The notes under the pieces are model-generated. The model was not told the origin of the DNA and searched no databases. It saw only the letters and a list, made by a program, of their open reading frames with translations. Position numbers and translations under genes: made by a program. From Gadus chalcogrammus (taxonomy: Eukaryota > Chordata > Actinopteri > Gadiformes > Gadidae): a DNA stretch of 64,000 nucleotides. Positions 1-49,191 of this stretch are shown here, one piece after another (within the stretch, counting starts at the first letter, position 1; each line of letters begins with the position of its first letter). The stretch covers positions 20,030,359 through 20,094,358 of the forward strand of contig NC_079414.1 of the NCBI RefSeq assembly GCF_026213295.1. The letters run 5' to 3'.

Positions 1-7
1 CCACCAG
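1..7 (+). other. possible 3' end of an exon cut by the window edge
   Basis: The window opens with CCACCAG followed by GTAAGT, a perfect consensus 5' splice site on the plus strand. If real, seven bases of an upstream plus-strand exon are present. No coding content can be judged from seven bases, so this may be chance. Confidence 0.25.
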
Positions 8-611
8 GTAAGTACACGTCGACTCCCTAGCCTAACCGAAGCACATATCCTCAGGTCTTATCAAGCTCTCATTTGCCTAGAAACGGTTTGTGGAGCTCAC
101 ACTAATGCGCTAATGCAAAGCTCAATCCTCACTGTATTTGCTCAGTGATCCCCCTAACCAAAAACAAACACAGTTTTCAACCCAACGAATAAATCTCCAT
201 CCTTCCCCATCTTTCAAACTGTTGTTTATATCTCAATCGAAAAGTAATTGAAACAAACTTGTTTTGACGCATTCAGAGGGTTCATTCACGACTAGAGTAC
301 ATTGACACACAATATTACACCATCACATACATATTAGAGTACTTTTAGGATTAGAGAAATACACAACAAAATGTGAACTTAAATAACAGCACAATGAACT
401 AAATTGTTAAAAAAGTATGTGAATACATGAACGTTGTGTGAATACGTGAATGTATTTCCTTTCAGGCCTTTTGACATTCAAGATCCATCCGTTCACCAAT
501 CCATTGATCAAGTCTGACAGACCCATAGCAACGACACAACAGTAATGGTAAATGGCAAATAACTTCATTTCGACAGGATAGCGCTTTTTTGTAACCAGTG
601 GCCTGGCCACC
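8..611. other. AT-rich noncoding stretch
   Basis: No exon, RNA gene or transposon end was recognised here. It lies downstream of percc1 (minus strand), but I saw no clear AATAAA on the minus strand to mark that gene's 3' end. Confidence 0.5.
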
Positions 612-840
612 AAAAGCGCTTCATAATATTGTGCAACATTCGCCCATTCATGCAGACAACGGCGGCGGCCATCCAGGGCGACAGCCATCCAAGGCGTCGG
701 GAGCAGTCAGGGGGAGGTGCCTTGCTCAGGGACACCTCGAAACTCAGCTAGGAGAAGCCGGGGATCGAACGAGCAACCTTGATCAAACCGGTCAACCCCC
801 TCTCCCTCCTTGGCTACTGCCGCCCTACAGTCTGTGTCTG
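612..840 (-). repeat. tRNA-derived SINE, copy 1
   Basis: Read on the minus strand, a tRNA-like head with the B-box-like GTTCGATCCCC is followed by the family body (a segment like GAGCAAGGCACC, then the dispersed GGCTGTCGCC segment). The same body recurs at 8.7, 13.3 and 63.3 kb. It ends about 60 bp beyond the percc1 stop codon and so may lie in that gene's 3' UTR. Confidence 0.7.
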
Positions 841-899
841 GCCGTGGCGTTCCTACGGCGGGCTCGCCGGGGCTCCGTGGGAGGGGTCCGTGCGCTCTC

Positions 900-1787
900 T
901 CACAGTGCGTGAGGGAGCTCCGGGTGGGGGTCCCAGTGGGCCAGCAGGTCACTGAAGTCCGGGTGCGCGTGGTCCAGCGTGGGGTGCGACTCGGCTGCGT
1001 GCGAGTGTGAGCCGCCGTAGTGCTCCTGCGCGTCAAGGTCCGTGTGCGTCCCCCCTGCCGGGAATGTCGTTTTGTGGGCGGGCTCGGAGCAGCGGGGGGT
1101 GGGCTCGGTCCAGAAGCTCAGCGGGAGGTGCCGCCGGACCCAGGGCTGGCTGCACCCCTGGGTCAGCCTGCTGCAGTCGAACAGTTCGGCGAGGGGCCCC
1201 AAGCCCGAGGCCCCTCCCCCGGCCCCCCCTCCGTCCCTCTGACCCGAGTGGGTCGCCTCGCGGCCGTCCGAACCCGGACCCTCCGTCCTGGCGATCTTCA
1301 GCAGGTCGTCGTAGTAACGCAGCCGCCCGCTGGAGGTCCCGGGGAGAGGGTCGCCGGGGCCCTCGCCCGGGTCCTGGGCGCCGGCCCCGGGGCCGAAGTA
1401 GCGGCGTACGTCGCTGCTGATGAGGTTGGCGAACCTCAGCAGCTGTCGGGTCATGTCCACCGCCGGCTGGAGAGGAGGGAGGTCGGCCATCTTGAAGCCT
1501 TCCCTCTCCTCCCCTTCGTCCTCTTCGCCTTCCTGGACCTCAGACTCACAGTCTACGTCGTCGTCGTCCTCTTCCTCCTCCTCATCCTCCTCCTCCATCA
1601 TCTCCTCGTCTGGCTCTGCTGGCTCCTCTCTCTCTCCTCTCCCTCCCTGCTCCTCCTCCATCTCCTCCAGGAACTCCAGGGTGAGGGAGCGGGGTTGTTG
1701 GTGGTGCTGGGGGACCAGGGGGAGGTACCGGGATCCCGGGGCTCCCGGGGGCTGGAAGAGAACGTTCCTGATCACACTGGTGGCCAT
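900..1787 (-). CDS. percc1: PERCC1 orthologue (proline- and glutamate-rich protein with coiled coil 1)
   Basis: A 295-codon open frame in one exon. In human, loss of PERCC1 expression causes congenital diarrhoea with missing enteroendocrine cells; its molecular role is not settled. Visible: a very acidic Glu/Asp tract (about residues 41-96), then the blocks that mark the family: QLLRFANLISSDVRRYFG (114-131), LRYYDDLLKIAR (156-167), GPLAELFD (197-204), LPLSFWTEPTP (221-231) and HPDFSDLLAHW (275-285). A His-rich linker lies between the last two. The ATG sits 15 bases after a good 3' splice site (CTCTCTCCGCAG, minus strand), so the upstream exon is noncoding and this start is favoured. The stop is TGA at 900-902. 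The GC-rich antisense open frames across this exon are codon shadows. Identification rests on remembered similarity to the human protein, which is strong in the five blocks. Confidence 0.88.
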   Translation of the reverse strand: MATSVIRNVLFQPPGAPGSRYLPLVPQHHQQPRSLTLEFLEEMEEEQGGRGEREEPAEPDEEMMEEEDEEEEEDDDDVDCESEVQEGEEDEGEEREGFKMADLPPLQPAVDMTRQLLRFANLISSDVRRYFGPGAGAQDPGEGPGDPLPGTSSGRLRYYDDLLKIARTEGPGSDGREATHSGQRDGGGAGGGASGLGPLAELFDCSRLTQGCSQPWVRRHLPLSFWTEPTPRCSEPAHKTTFPAGGTHTDLDAQEHYGGSHSHAAESHPTLDHAHPDFSDLLAHWDPHPELPHAL

Positions 1788-1926
1788 GCTGGGAGACGGG
1801 TTCTGCGGAGAGAGAGGGGGAACAAGGAGAGACGGCCAGGGTTATAGATAACTAACTAAAAAACCAAATCAACACGCAACAAACCAACGGGATAATATAC
1901 TGTGAAAAACTCGAGGGTTGCGTTAC

Positions 1927-2066
1927 CTGTGGTTGTAGCGGGCCTAAGGGCTGAGGTGAGGCTAGGTGGAGCCGAGTCTGGTGTCTGGAGGCTCTGGGTA
2001 GAGTGCGTTGGTCTGGTCCTGCTACAGTGTGTGGGGTTCCAGTGTGCACAGGGGAGGGCATGCACA
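1927..2066 (-). other. percc1: probable noncoding first exon of percc1
   Basis: On the minus strand a CACAG|GTAACG donor ends an exon at 1927, and the next acceptor ends the intron at 1803, giving a 124-bp intron. The upper limit (about 2066) is inferred from the TATA box at 2093-2100. It contains no long open frame. Confidence 0.5.
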
Positions 2067-2092
2067 TTATTACTCCAGCATGGCTCACACGG

Positions 2093-2100
2093 TATATATA
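2093..2100 (-). promoter_or_regulatory. percc1: TATA box of percc1
   Basis: TATATATA within a GC-flanked context, about 30 bp upstream of the inferred start of the noncoding exon and about 300 bp upstream of the percc1 ATG. A (TG)n tract begins only 14 bp further upstream. A TATA promoter fits a tissue-restricted gene. Confidence 0.45.
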
Positions 2101-2113
2101 CCTCCAGACAGAG

Positions 2114-2250
<137 letters not shown>

Positions 2251-3330
2251 AGGAATGGATAAGTGTGTGTTGTGTGTGTGATCAGTTTGTGTGTGTGTCC
2301 ATCTCATTTAGGATGAGGCTGTTTCCAGGACCAATATTTGCTGGCTGGATTGATCAAACACACGTTGTTTACTTTATTGCACCGCAACTTGGGAGGGGGA
2401 GCGGAGCTAATGGACTCACTGCTAGGGGATGCTGAAGAGTTGTCAGACATTCATACATGCGCACACACACACACACACTCACACACACACAAACACACAC
2501 ACACACTAGCACACACGCACAAGCACACATGCACACAAGCAAAACATCTGTTTTTTTCCGTCCGTGATCAGTGCTGATAGTTAAAGGTTAAGAAAGTGTG
2601 AAATTGGATTTCACGCTGTTTTGACCCCTAAAGGGGGGCTTTGAAGCAGCATCGTAACACTAGTCACATGACCTTACCTGGCCGTTATCTACCTCAGGAC
2701 CATGTGTTGCTTTCAGGGGGATCTTTAACAGATGACCACGGTTACTTTAAACGTTGAGAGATTATTTTCTCTGATGAATGGATCATTTTTGTCATTAAGA
2801 TGTGATTAAATAAATGTCTAAGTTACCAGAGCACATGGGATTCTTGAATGTAACTGGATTTGTCTGAGGCCCAGCCAAGGTATGTAAGTATTTTTCTATA
2901 ATGATTTGAAACTGAAAAAACAAAACAAATGATCACATTTTCTAAGAGATAAGCAACGATGTGTATTTACTTGATAAGTGAACAAAACTGATCTATTTAA
3001 TCAGTGAGTTTCTATCATTTCATTTTCTTTCAATCAAGTAATCAATTAATTTACAAATGATTTTGTTTCGATCAATGTTTGATTGTTACCTTTCTAAAGC
3101 AATTCAAATAGCTATCAGCAACGCACACGTTTTGGGATTCAACAGATGTCAGCGATGAATGTAACCGAAAGCTTCTGAAAGTTATAAAATGTGTTTCTGT
3201 TATCGTGCTAAACATCCTAATGTGTGGTTACCTATGATCCAGTCTTATAGTTGTTTAGCTGAGGTGCAAGTTTCTTTAACAATATGCCCATTTGCCCATG
3301 TCTTTATGATAAACATAACATTAATGTGAA

Positions 3331-3390
<60 letters not shown>

Positions 3391-4430
3391 CAGGCTCCCT
3401 GTTCTGCCCATCGTCAGTATCCAAGCTTCTGTGTTGATTCTAGGCCTGAAGATCAATAGCAGCAATATGTCAGCTCTCAAGGACGGGACAATGAATTACA
3501 CAGGCTTTTAGGCACACAAGCACATTAACACAAACACACACACATACACGCGCGTGCACACACACACACACAGCAGACCTAGACGCTAATGTAATCTTGG
3601 AAAGGCAAATCATGACCCCGGAAAATCTCACATGTTATGTGCTAATGGTTTTTAGTTACTAAATAAATCACAAATTGCTGGAAGAATCTCGAGAGCTAAA
3701 ATTACCATACCGTTTTTAGATTCAACAGAATGGTTGAAATACTTAGAAACTTGCTCATGTATTATAACCGATTAGTTTTATCCAAGCCTTCAGACAGGGG
3801 ACATTATGCAGTTAAATATATATTTAGTCTTATCTTTAGAGCATTACGTTGAATTTTTTAAAGGTCATTAAAGATTTATTTTATCTTTCCACCTATTTAA
3901 CAGGTCATTTATCAGGCATATTCAATAATCTACAGAAGTTGAAGTAATATAAAGGTCAAATATTAGATAACCAAGTTATGTGTAGAGTATTGGCTTTTTT
4001 ACGCCTTCATGGTTACGTTTACTTCCTAATTTCCACTAATTAAATATTTATAGCAGGAAAGGTTAATTACTTAACACTTCCTCGCATGAAACTTTAGTTT
4101 TACAGTGAAATTACCCCATCATTCAATCATTAGAGTAATTAACATTAACATTTAATTAACAGCATTTAAAAATAGTGTTGCTTGAATCCCATAATGACCC
4201 CTACATAAATCAACATACAATATCTTATAGGGGTGTAATAGGTCACTATTTGAAAGATATTACATGTATGTTAAGGTTTTTTGGTTTGGAGACCATGGTT
4301 GATAATTACACACACTGATCAACACATCATCTTTAATTCTCAATGAGAAATCAACACAAGTTCTGGTTCACCAGCGTTCGCGTCACCCCAAGGGGAAGGC
4401 GTTCCAATCACGACAACAAAACGTGTCCCA
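2251..4430. other. percc1-tmem131l intergenic segment
   Basis: No exon was recognised. It holds (CA)n at 2459-2535, (TG)n at 3334-3388 and a short CA/CG tract near 3531-3572. The 2.6-4.3 kb part is unique-looking and AT-rich with many TAAT/TTTAT words and an HNF1-like GTTAATTACTTAAC at 4062-4075. As upstream DNA of percc1 it is the natural place for a gut enhancer, but this is inference. Confidence 0.5.
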
Positions 4431-4448
4431 AGTACAAAACCTTTTTTT

Positions 4449-4454
4449 TTTATT
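4449..4454 (-). terminator. tmem131l: poly(A) signal of tmem131l
   Basis: AATAAA on the minus strand, about 235 bp beyond the tmem131l stop codon, with cleavage expected near 4425-4435. This gives a short 3' UTR of roughly 255 bases. Confidence 0.6.
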
Positions 4455-4687
4455 TTCCTTGATCAAACTGCAAAACATCTAGAAAAATATACAAACAAAT
4501 GCTTAACCTTTGACAACATCGAACATTCGGGAAAACAAGGAAACATAAAAGAAAAGGAATATTAACATTCCCCCGCCCCCAAGTTACTGATAAAAGCGCA
4601 CATTCATTCCCGTTTTCCTCTCTTTTATATATGTATAGCGTCGTGTTCTGCCTTTTTTTTTTGCGATCATCGGTACTGCGGCTCCGT

Positions 4688-38574
<33,887 letters not shown>

Positions 38575-39950
38575 GCTGCCCTTTCGCTAGCAGCCAGCAG
38601 CGTTGTGTTGGAGAGGTTTTCTCTCTCAGCCCAGACAGTACGGTCTCTCCCTGCTCGGTCCTCCCTCCCTGTTCCGCGCCCTGCTGCTATTCGGCGGAGT
38701 CCCACTATAGATGCAGTACATCTTCTATACACTAGTTGTCGTTTGTTTGTTGTTGAAGTGTGTCGTTCATTGCATGATCTCTGGAATTCTAACCCTAATT
38801 ACCAACAGTACGGGTGTAATTTTATCTTTGACTGCTTACACGGGAGGACTATTGCTCATGTGCAAGCAGGGTCTGAAGAATTTGAAACGTTAAAAATGTG
38901 CTTTTAAATGGTAAAATTAGAAGTGGCTGTTTCATGTAATTTAAAAGCAATACCTTTTTATTGAATGGAAAGTGCAAACCAAGAACGTTCGCTTTCGCCC
39001 AACAGCAACGCATAACCAAAACATATTTGACCATTTAATAATTCGGACGAGATGCGACCAAAATGATTTCGGGTTTGAGCCAACCCCTACTGGCAAGATA
39101 AAACGCTGTTATTATCAGATATTATCGTAACTTATGAACAAATAGGCAGGTACAGCGCGGTGGGCGTGGCATGTATTGATACGGTGTCCCAACACTTGGG
39201 TGAGGAAACTGTACTCAGTTGCAAGGCAACTTCAATGCTTCTATATACTTCTATGCTAAAACGTTTAACAATCTATACCATTACTATCCTTGCAAATCGC
39301 ACATTGACAGTCAAAAGTCAGCCAATATCAAACAAAGCAAAGACCAATTATTTGTGTTATGTAACTGTGACTTTACATCCAAAAGTGTACATGAATTAAC
39401 TCAATGCTTTGGCAAGTTTCCTTCATTTAGTTCCTGTAGACCTGTACAATAACAAGCGTATAGCAATTTCCAAGTGGAATCAACAATTTTATTTCCCAAA
39501 AAAGTCAAGCGTATTTACAAGATGTATAAACTCCCTAATGAACATCATAAGATATTCTGTATAAATTAACATCTTTATATATTTTCGCATATTATGTGGC
39601 GCGGTCAACAACTTCCATCTTTCCAAGACAAGCTGTAGCTTGCATCGGTTTAAATTAAATGGCACTTTACAAAAGGGGATTCAACAACGAAAACAAAATG
39701 GAAATCAACAAAACAAACATGTGATAGAAATGTTATAGTAATTGAAGTTGGTGGGTCATCTGTATTTTTTAATACCTCCTTGATACCTTGAACCTTTTTC
39801 TGGGAACAGCCTACTTGTTTATCTCAAGCTAGCCTCTAGTGCTACATACAATATATACTTTATTTTTCGTGGCAAAGCTCATCCAATTTTAACAAAAAGG
39901 TAACATGGTTGAACTTAAAATTAATATAAACCTCACTGAATAGCAACTTA
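38575..39950. other. tmem131l promoter and spacer to mnd1
   Basis: 38575-38710 is GC-rich and TATA-less, the likely tmem131l 5' UTR and promoter. The rest is AT-rich spacer with no exon seen. Only about 1.4 kb separates the mnd1 stop codon from the tmem131l start. Confidence 0.5.
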
Positions 39951-39951
39951 A

Positions 39952-39957
39952 TTTATT
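39952..39957 (-). terminator. mnd1: poly(A) signal of mnd1
   Basis: AATAAA on the minus strand, 60 bp beyond the mnd1 stop codon, giving a very short 3' UTR. Confidence 0.6.
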
Positions 39958-40016
39958 GTAATTGGCTTAAGTTGTTTGGCAGCTATTTACCATGAACTGT
40001 GTTTGAGGAGATATGG

Positions 40017-45255
<5,239 letters not shown>

Positions 45256-45386
45256 TGTGATGTTGAATAAGATCGGCTACCGTGTCCACCTAATTCGATT
45301 TATGGAAATTGTATTGCATATGATAGCGGAAAGGTGTCGGAGGCAAGAACCTTTGAGTGCCTACTACAGACCAGACCGACACCGTA

Positions 45387-45422
45387 TTTCCCGCGGTGGT
45401 CTGTCATAATCAACACTTCCGG
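45387..45422 (-). promoter_or_regulatory. mnd1: candidate E2F and ETS sites of mnd1 promoter
   Basis: TTTCCCGC (45387-45394, E2F consensus TTTSSCGC) and ACTTCCGG (45415-45422, ETS core), 130-170 bp upstream of the mnd1 start codon. Both motif types are usual in promoters of proliferation and recombination genes. Short motifs, so tentative. Confidence 0.35.
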
Positions 45423-45849
45423 TTCCTAGAAAAAGAGGGAGGGACCACAATGAAAAAAGAGGCCACGGTTGTTGTTTATCGTCCCAGCTGTGGAAATGCA
45501 AAATTACAACTAGTCGGGTTTGTTTAAGGGATGCAAGGGAGATTCAGTTAATGCGTATCGATTTGCTTGTTAGGGAATTATTAGTTAGGGTAAAGATAGA
45601 AAATGCCATGTTTTGGTTGTATGCCTATATATAGAGAGATATTGTATGTTTTATAATGGGAAAGCGTGAGGATAAGGTATATGGTTATATTCTTTTATTT
45701 ATGTAAAGCTATTTGGAATTCCATTGGAAAACGTTAACGCATTTCCCTGATGTGGACTGTGCTGGGCCTGCATCATTTCTGATGACACTCGTCGAAGACA
45801 GAGCTCTATATAATGGCCTCATAGCTCCCTCTTGTGGGGTGGTGCTTTG

Positions 45850-46145
45850 CCATTAGCTGCGTTTCCAGTGCCACCCCCCTGCTTTTATGCGAATTTTGAA
45901 GTATCGAATCAGTAAACGGTGATGGAAGCACCAAAATTCGCATAGAAATCCTCTAATTCGCGAAAAGGTTTTTCCGCTTGCTTGAGATGGTTTTTAGCTC
46001 ATGCGAAAGAGAGTAAATGCGTAAAATGGGAGATGGAAACACACTTTTCGAAACAGCTGTGACGTAGCGAACATTGAAAACGCCTGACAACGTCTTTCCG
46101 ATTTCCGCATAACGACCGGTGTTACATGAAATTCTTCGACCCGCC
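45850..46145. mobile_element. MITE remnant with GCGTTTCCA end
   Basis: GCTGCGTTTCCAGTGCC at 45858 is partly mirrored by GATGGAAACGT words at 47295 and 47360, and internal GCGAATTTTG / CAAAATTCGC words form inverted pairs. Suggests a 1.5-kb composite of nested nonautonomous elements; borders uncertain. Confidence 0.4.
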
Positions 46146-46589
46146 GAAAAGTGTGACCCCAGGGGGCGCTGTTGCATATTTTCTGCAACATGCTCGAGTT
46201 TGAAGCGTAGACAGGCATGACAAAAACATACATGAAACAAGATCCCCCCCAACAATTACCTCTTTATTAAAGGTGCTTAATAAATACATTTGATTGATTT
46301 GATTAGCACTTTACAGACCCATACAATGGATAGGGCGTTTGGTACGGTCCTTCACCGTTGCTTCTTTACTCATAAAAAGCTACAGTCAGTGTTAAATTAC
46401 GCTGATTTACCTTTGAGCATTTCCTATTATAGGCTACTGTGTAAAATGCTGTTTAAAATGAATGTTAGCATCAAGAAAAGAAGATCCACCGGTGGGGGGA
46501 GATCTTATGTTTGAATTATGTTTTTGTGATAATGCACACGTGCATGTTGCAGAAAATGTACAACAGCGCCCCCTGGGGTCAAACTTTTC
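46146..46589. repeat. 48-bp inverted repeat pair
   Basis: 46146-46193 and 46542-46589 are reverse complements with about three mismatches (GACCCCAGGGGGCGCTGTTG core), about 348 bp apart. Together with the downstream palindrome this is a foldback-type element. Confidence 0.85.
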
Positions 46590-46612
46590 ATATATATACG
46601 ACAAAAAAAAAA

Positions 46613-46707
46613 CGGTGTAACACCGGCCATAGCAACCCTGCCGACATCAACTTGTAGCGTCAATATACATATTGACGCTACAAGTTGATATGGCCGGTGT
46701 TACACCG
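46613..46707. repeat. two-level perfect palindrome
   Basis: The outer arms CGGTGTAACACCGGCCAT (46613-46630) and its exact complement (46690-46707) enclose perfect 21-bp inner arms (46646-46666 and 46669-46689) with a 2-base loop. The only asymmetry is a 15-base bulge on the left. GGTGTTACA...TTCTGCGACCCACC just right of it repeats, in direct orientation, the sequence at 46119-46145. Confidence 0.95.
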
Positions 46708-46741
46708 AATTCTGCGACCCACCTATATATATTTTTTTAAT

Positions 46742-47490
<749 letters not shown>

Positions 47491-47984
47491 ACTGTGCATT
47501 CACACAAAAAGCTGTAAAGCGTTTTGAGTGATAAACGCCCATTCACTTCCTATTAGCTGTAAAGCTGTAAATGAGAGTTTAAAACAGCTAAACTCTATGC
47601 AAATGAGCTAGTAGCGTTTCAGCTGTAAATGACCGCCAGCCAATCGGAATGTAGATGTCTCTCGCCGGCGTGGGTCCCAGTAAACATAGGTGAGAACTTT
47701 AGTTCCTAGTTCCTACCACACATTTGTTCTTTCATCTTGATGCGTGAGAGAAAAACTGCGGCTATTGCAGGGCATCGTAATTGTCCGCGAATGCATAGCC
47801 AACATGGCCTTATAATAGCCCGAGGCCGAGCATTAACTAAAAAACACATAGAAAAAGAATAAAGCATCCAGCATATGATTTCAACAATGTATGGGGGCAT
47901 GCGCAATCCGCATTACCCAACAGGGATGGTCGCACAGTGGAATGCTGATGGAAACCAACGGCCGAGTGGTGGGTGGAGATGTGC

Positions 47985-48107
47985 GCGCATTTCAGGAGCA
48001 GGGAGATACCGCACAAAAATCTATTTCTAATTAGTCAGGTTGCCTTGTGTCTGCCTGGCACAAATGCTCCCGTTGAGCGGATCTTTTCCATAATAAACAA
48101 AACTACA
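47985..48107 (+). pseudogene. hAT transposase C-terminal fragment
   Basis: One frame reads EIPHKNLFLISQVALCLPG then TNAPVERIFSIINKT, resembling the C-terminal dimerisation region of hAT-family transposases (pattern L.LCLPGTNAPVERIFS..N). There is no start codon, only about 40 codons, and it runs into a CG/CA repeat, so it is a dead relic. Confidence 0.6.
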
Positions 48108-48278
48108 AACACGCGCGCGCACACACACACGATAGCGATCAACTAAACTATAATCTAGCATATAAACAATCGCTCCATTAATTAGTTATTCAGTGTTTCA
48201 TATATTTATGCTTATTATTATTTTTCTATTGACCAAATGACTGTCTATCTTGTGTTTTTGTGTCTCGGCATCAGCAGC

Positions 48279-48514
48279 GCTTGCCTCAACTACGAGCATG
48301 CAGGCAAAAAGCGCGGCTCCTTTAAATGGAAAAGCAAAATCGCAAGGGCGATATGAGCTTGCCTCAACTACGAGCATGCAGGCAAAAAGCGCGGCTCCTT
48401 TAAATGGAAAAGCAAAATCGCAAGAGCGATATGAGCTTGCCTCAACTACGAGCATGCAGGCAAAAAGCGCGGCTCCTTTAAATGGAAAAGCAAAATCGCA
48501 AGAGCGATATGAGC
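48279..48514. repeat. 78-bp tandem repeat, three copies
   Basis: Copies begin at 48279, 48357 and 48435 and are nearly identical (one G/A difference, GGGCGA versus GAGCGA). Because 78 is divisible by three, both strands stay open and yield 26-residue peptide repeats, which I treat as a by-product. Confidence 0.95.
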
Positions 48515-48599
48515 TGTAAATATTTTGGACAGGGTTGCGTTTTGAGCTATTCGGCGATTTTGCATCTTTTACAGATTTTGGTGTGAACGTACAGTTACT

Positions 48600-49190
48600 T
48601 TCACTTATAGGCCTATAGGCCTACACGTTTAGCAACGGGGGCTTTCCACCAGGGCTTTGCCGATGAGGTTGGGTATTTCCGCATTATAGGCCTATTTCCA
48701 ATGAGAAGCTCAACCCCCTGATACGAGTGATTAGGTCTAATCAAGACAAATTAAATTATGTGATTGTTGAATAGCCCTCGGAATATTATCAGTTTAAGGG
48801 CCTCCTCTAAATCATGTCGGCCTTTCCTCCGGTAAACTGTGATAAAGGAAGCTAAGGAATTTTTGGGAAGGTTTCTGTTTCGGTTGTAGACCTTTAGACA
48901 AGCATAAATAAATGTATATATATATATATATATTGTATATATATATATAAATCATTATCTTCGCAAATAAATCTTTAATTTATTTGACACTTTCTGTGTG
49001 GAATATGTGGAGATCACTTTCGGTTCTCTCACCTACTCCTTTCCTCTCAGAGAAGTGGGTTCCTCCTACTATACGGGGCGGGAAATCCACGGTGGTTCAC
49101 GCATCACCCGATTGCCTTTCACTTCTGATCTAGATCACGACGAGCGGACGGTGGTCGTCGTCGACTCCTATGAATTTATAATCAAAAGAA
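48600..49190. other. upstream region of the ICAM-like gene
   Basis: No exon recognised. Short TA repeats lie at 48917-48949. A kappa-B-like GGGAAATCCA starts at 49080, about 110 bp before the ATG. The promoter and 5' UTR must lie here but the start site is not evident. Confidence 0.4.
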
Positions 49191-49191
49191 G

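Larger units (their letters stand above)
47491..48595. mobile_element. decayed DNA transposon with imperfect terminal inverted repeats
   Basis: Left end ACTGTGCATTCACACAAAAA and right end TTTTGGTGTGAACGTACAGT are imperfect inverted repeats. A trivial 3-bp TTA can be read on both sides. Inside are a transposase-like coding remnant at 47985-48107 and a triplicated 78-bp unit. Class is uncertain: the ends would suit PIF/Harbinger, the coding remnant is hAT-like, so nested insertion is possible. Confidence 0.6.

Noticed and set aside
1020..1847. 275-codon plus-strand open frame antisense to percc1
   Set aside because: Shadow of the GC-rich percc1 exon; the minus frame has the conserved family blocks.
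48250..48519. Repeat protein of 26-residue units
   Set aside because: The unit length of 78 bp keeps both strands open; no start context, splice sites or family, and it lies inside a transposon relic.
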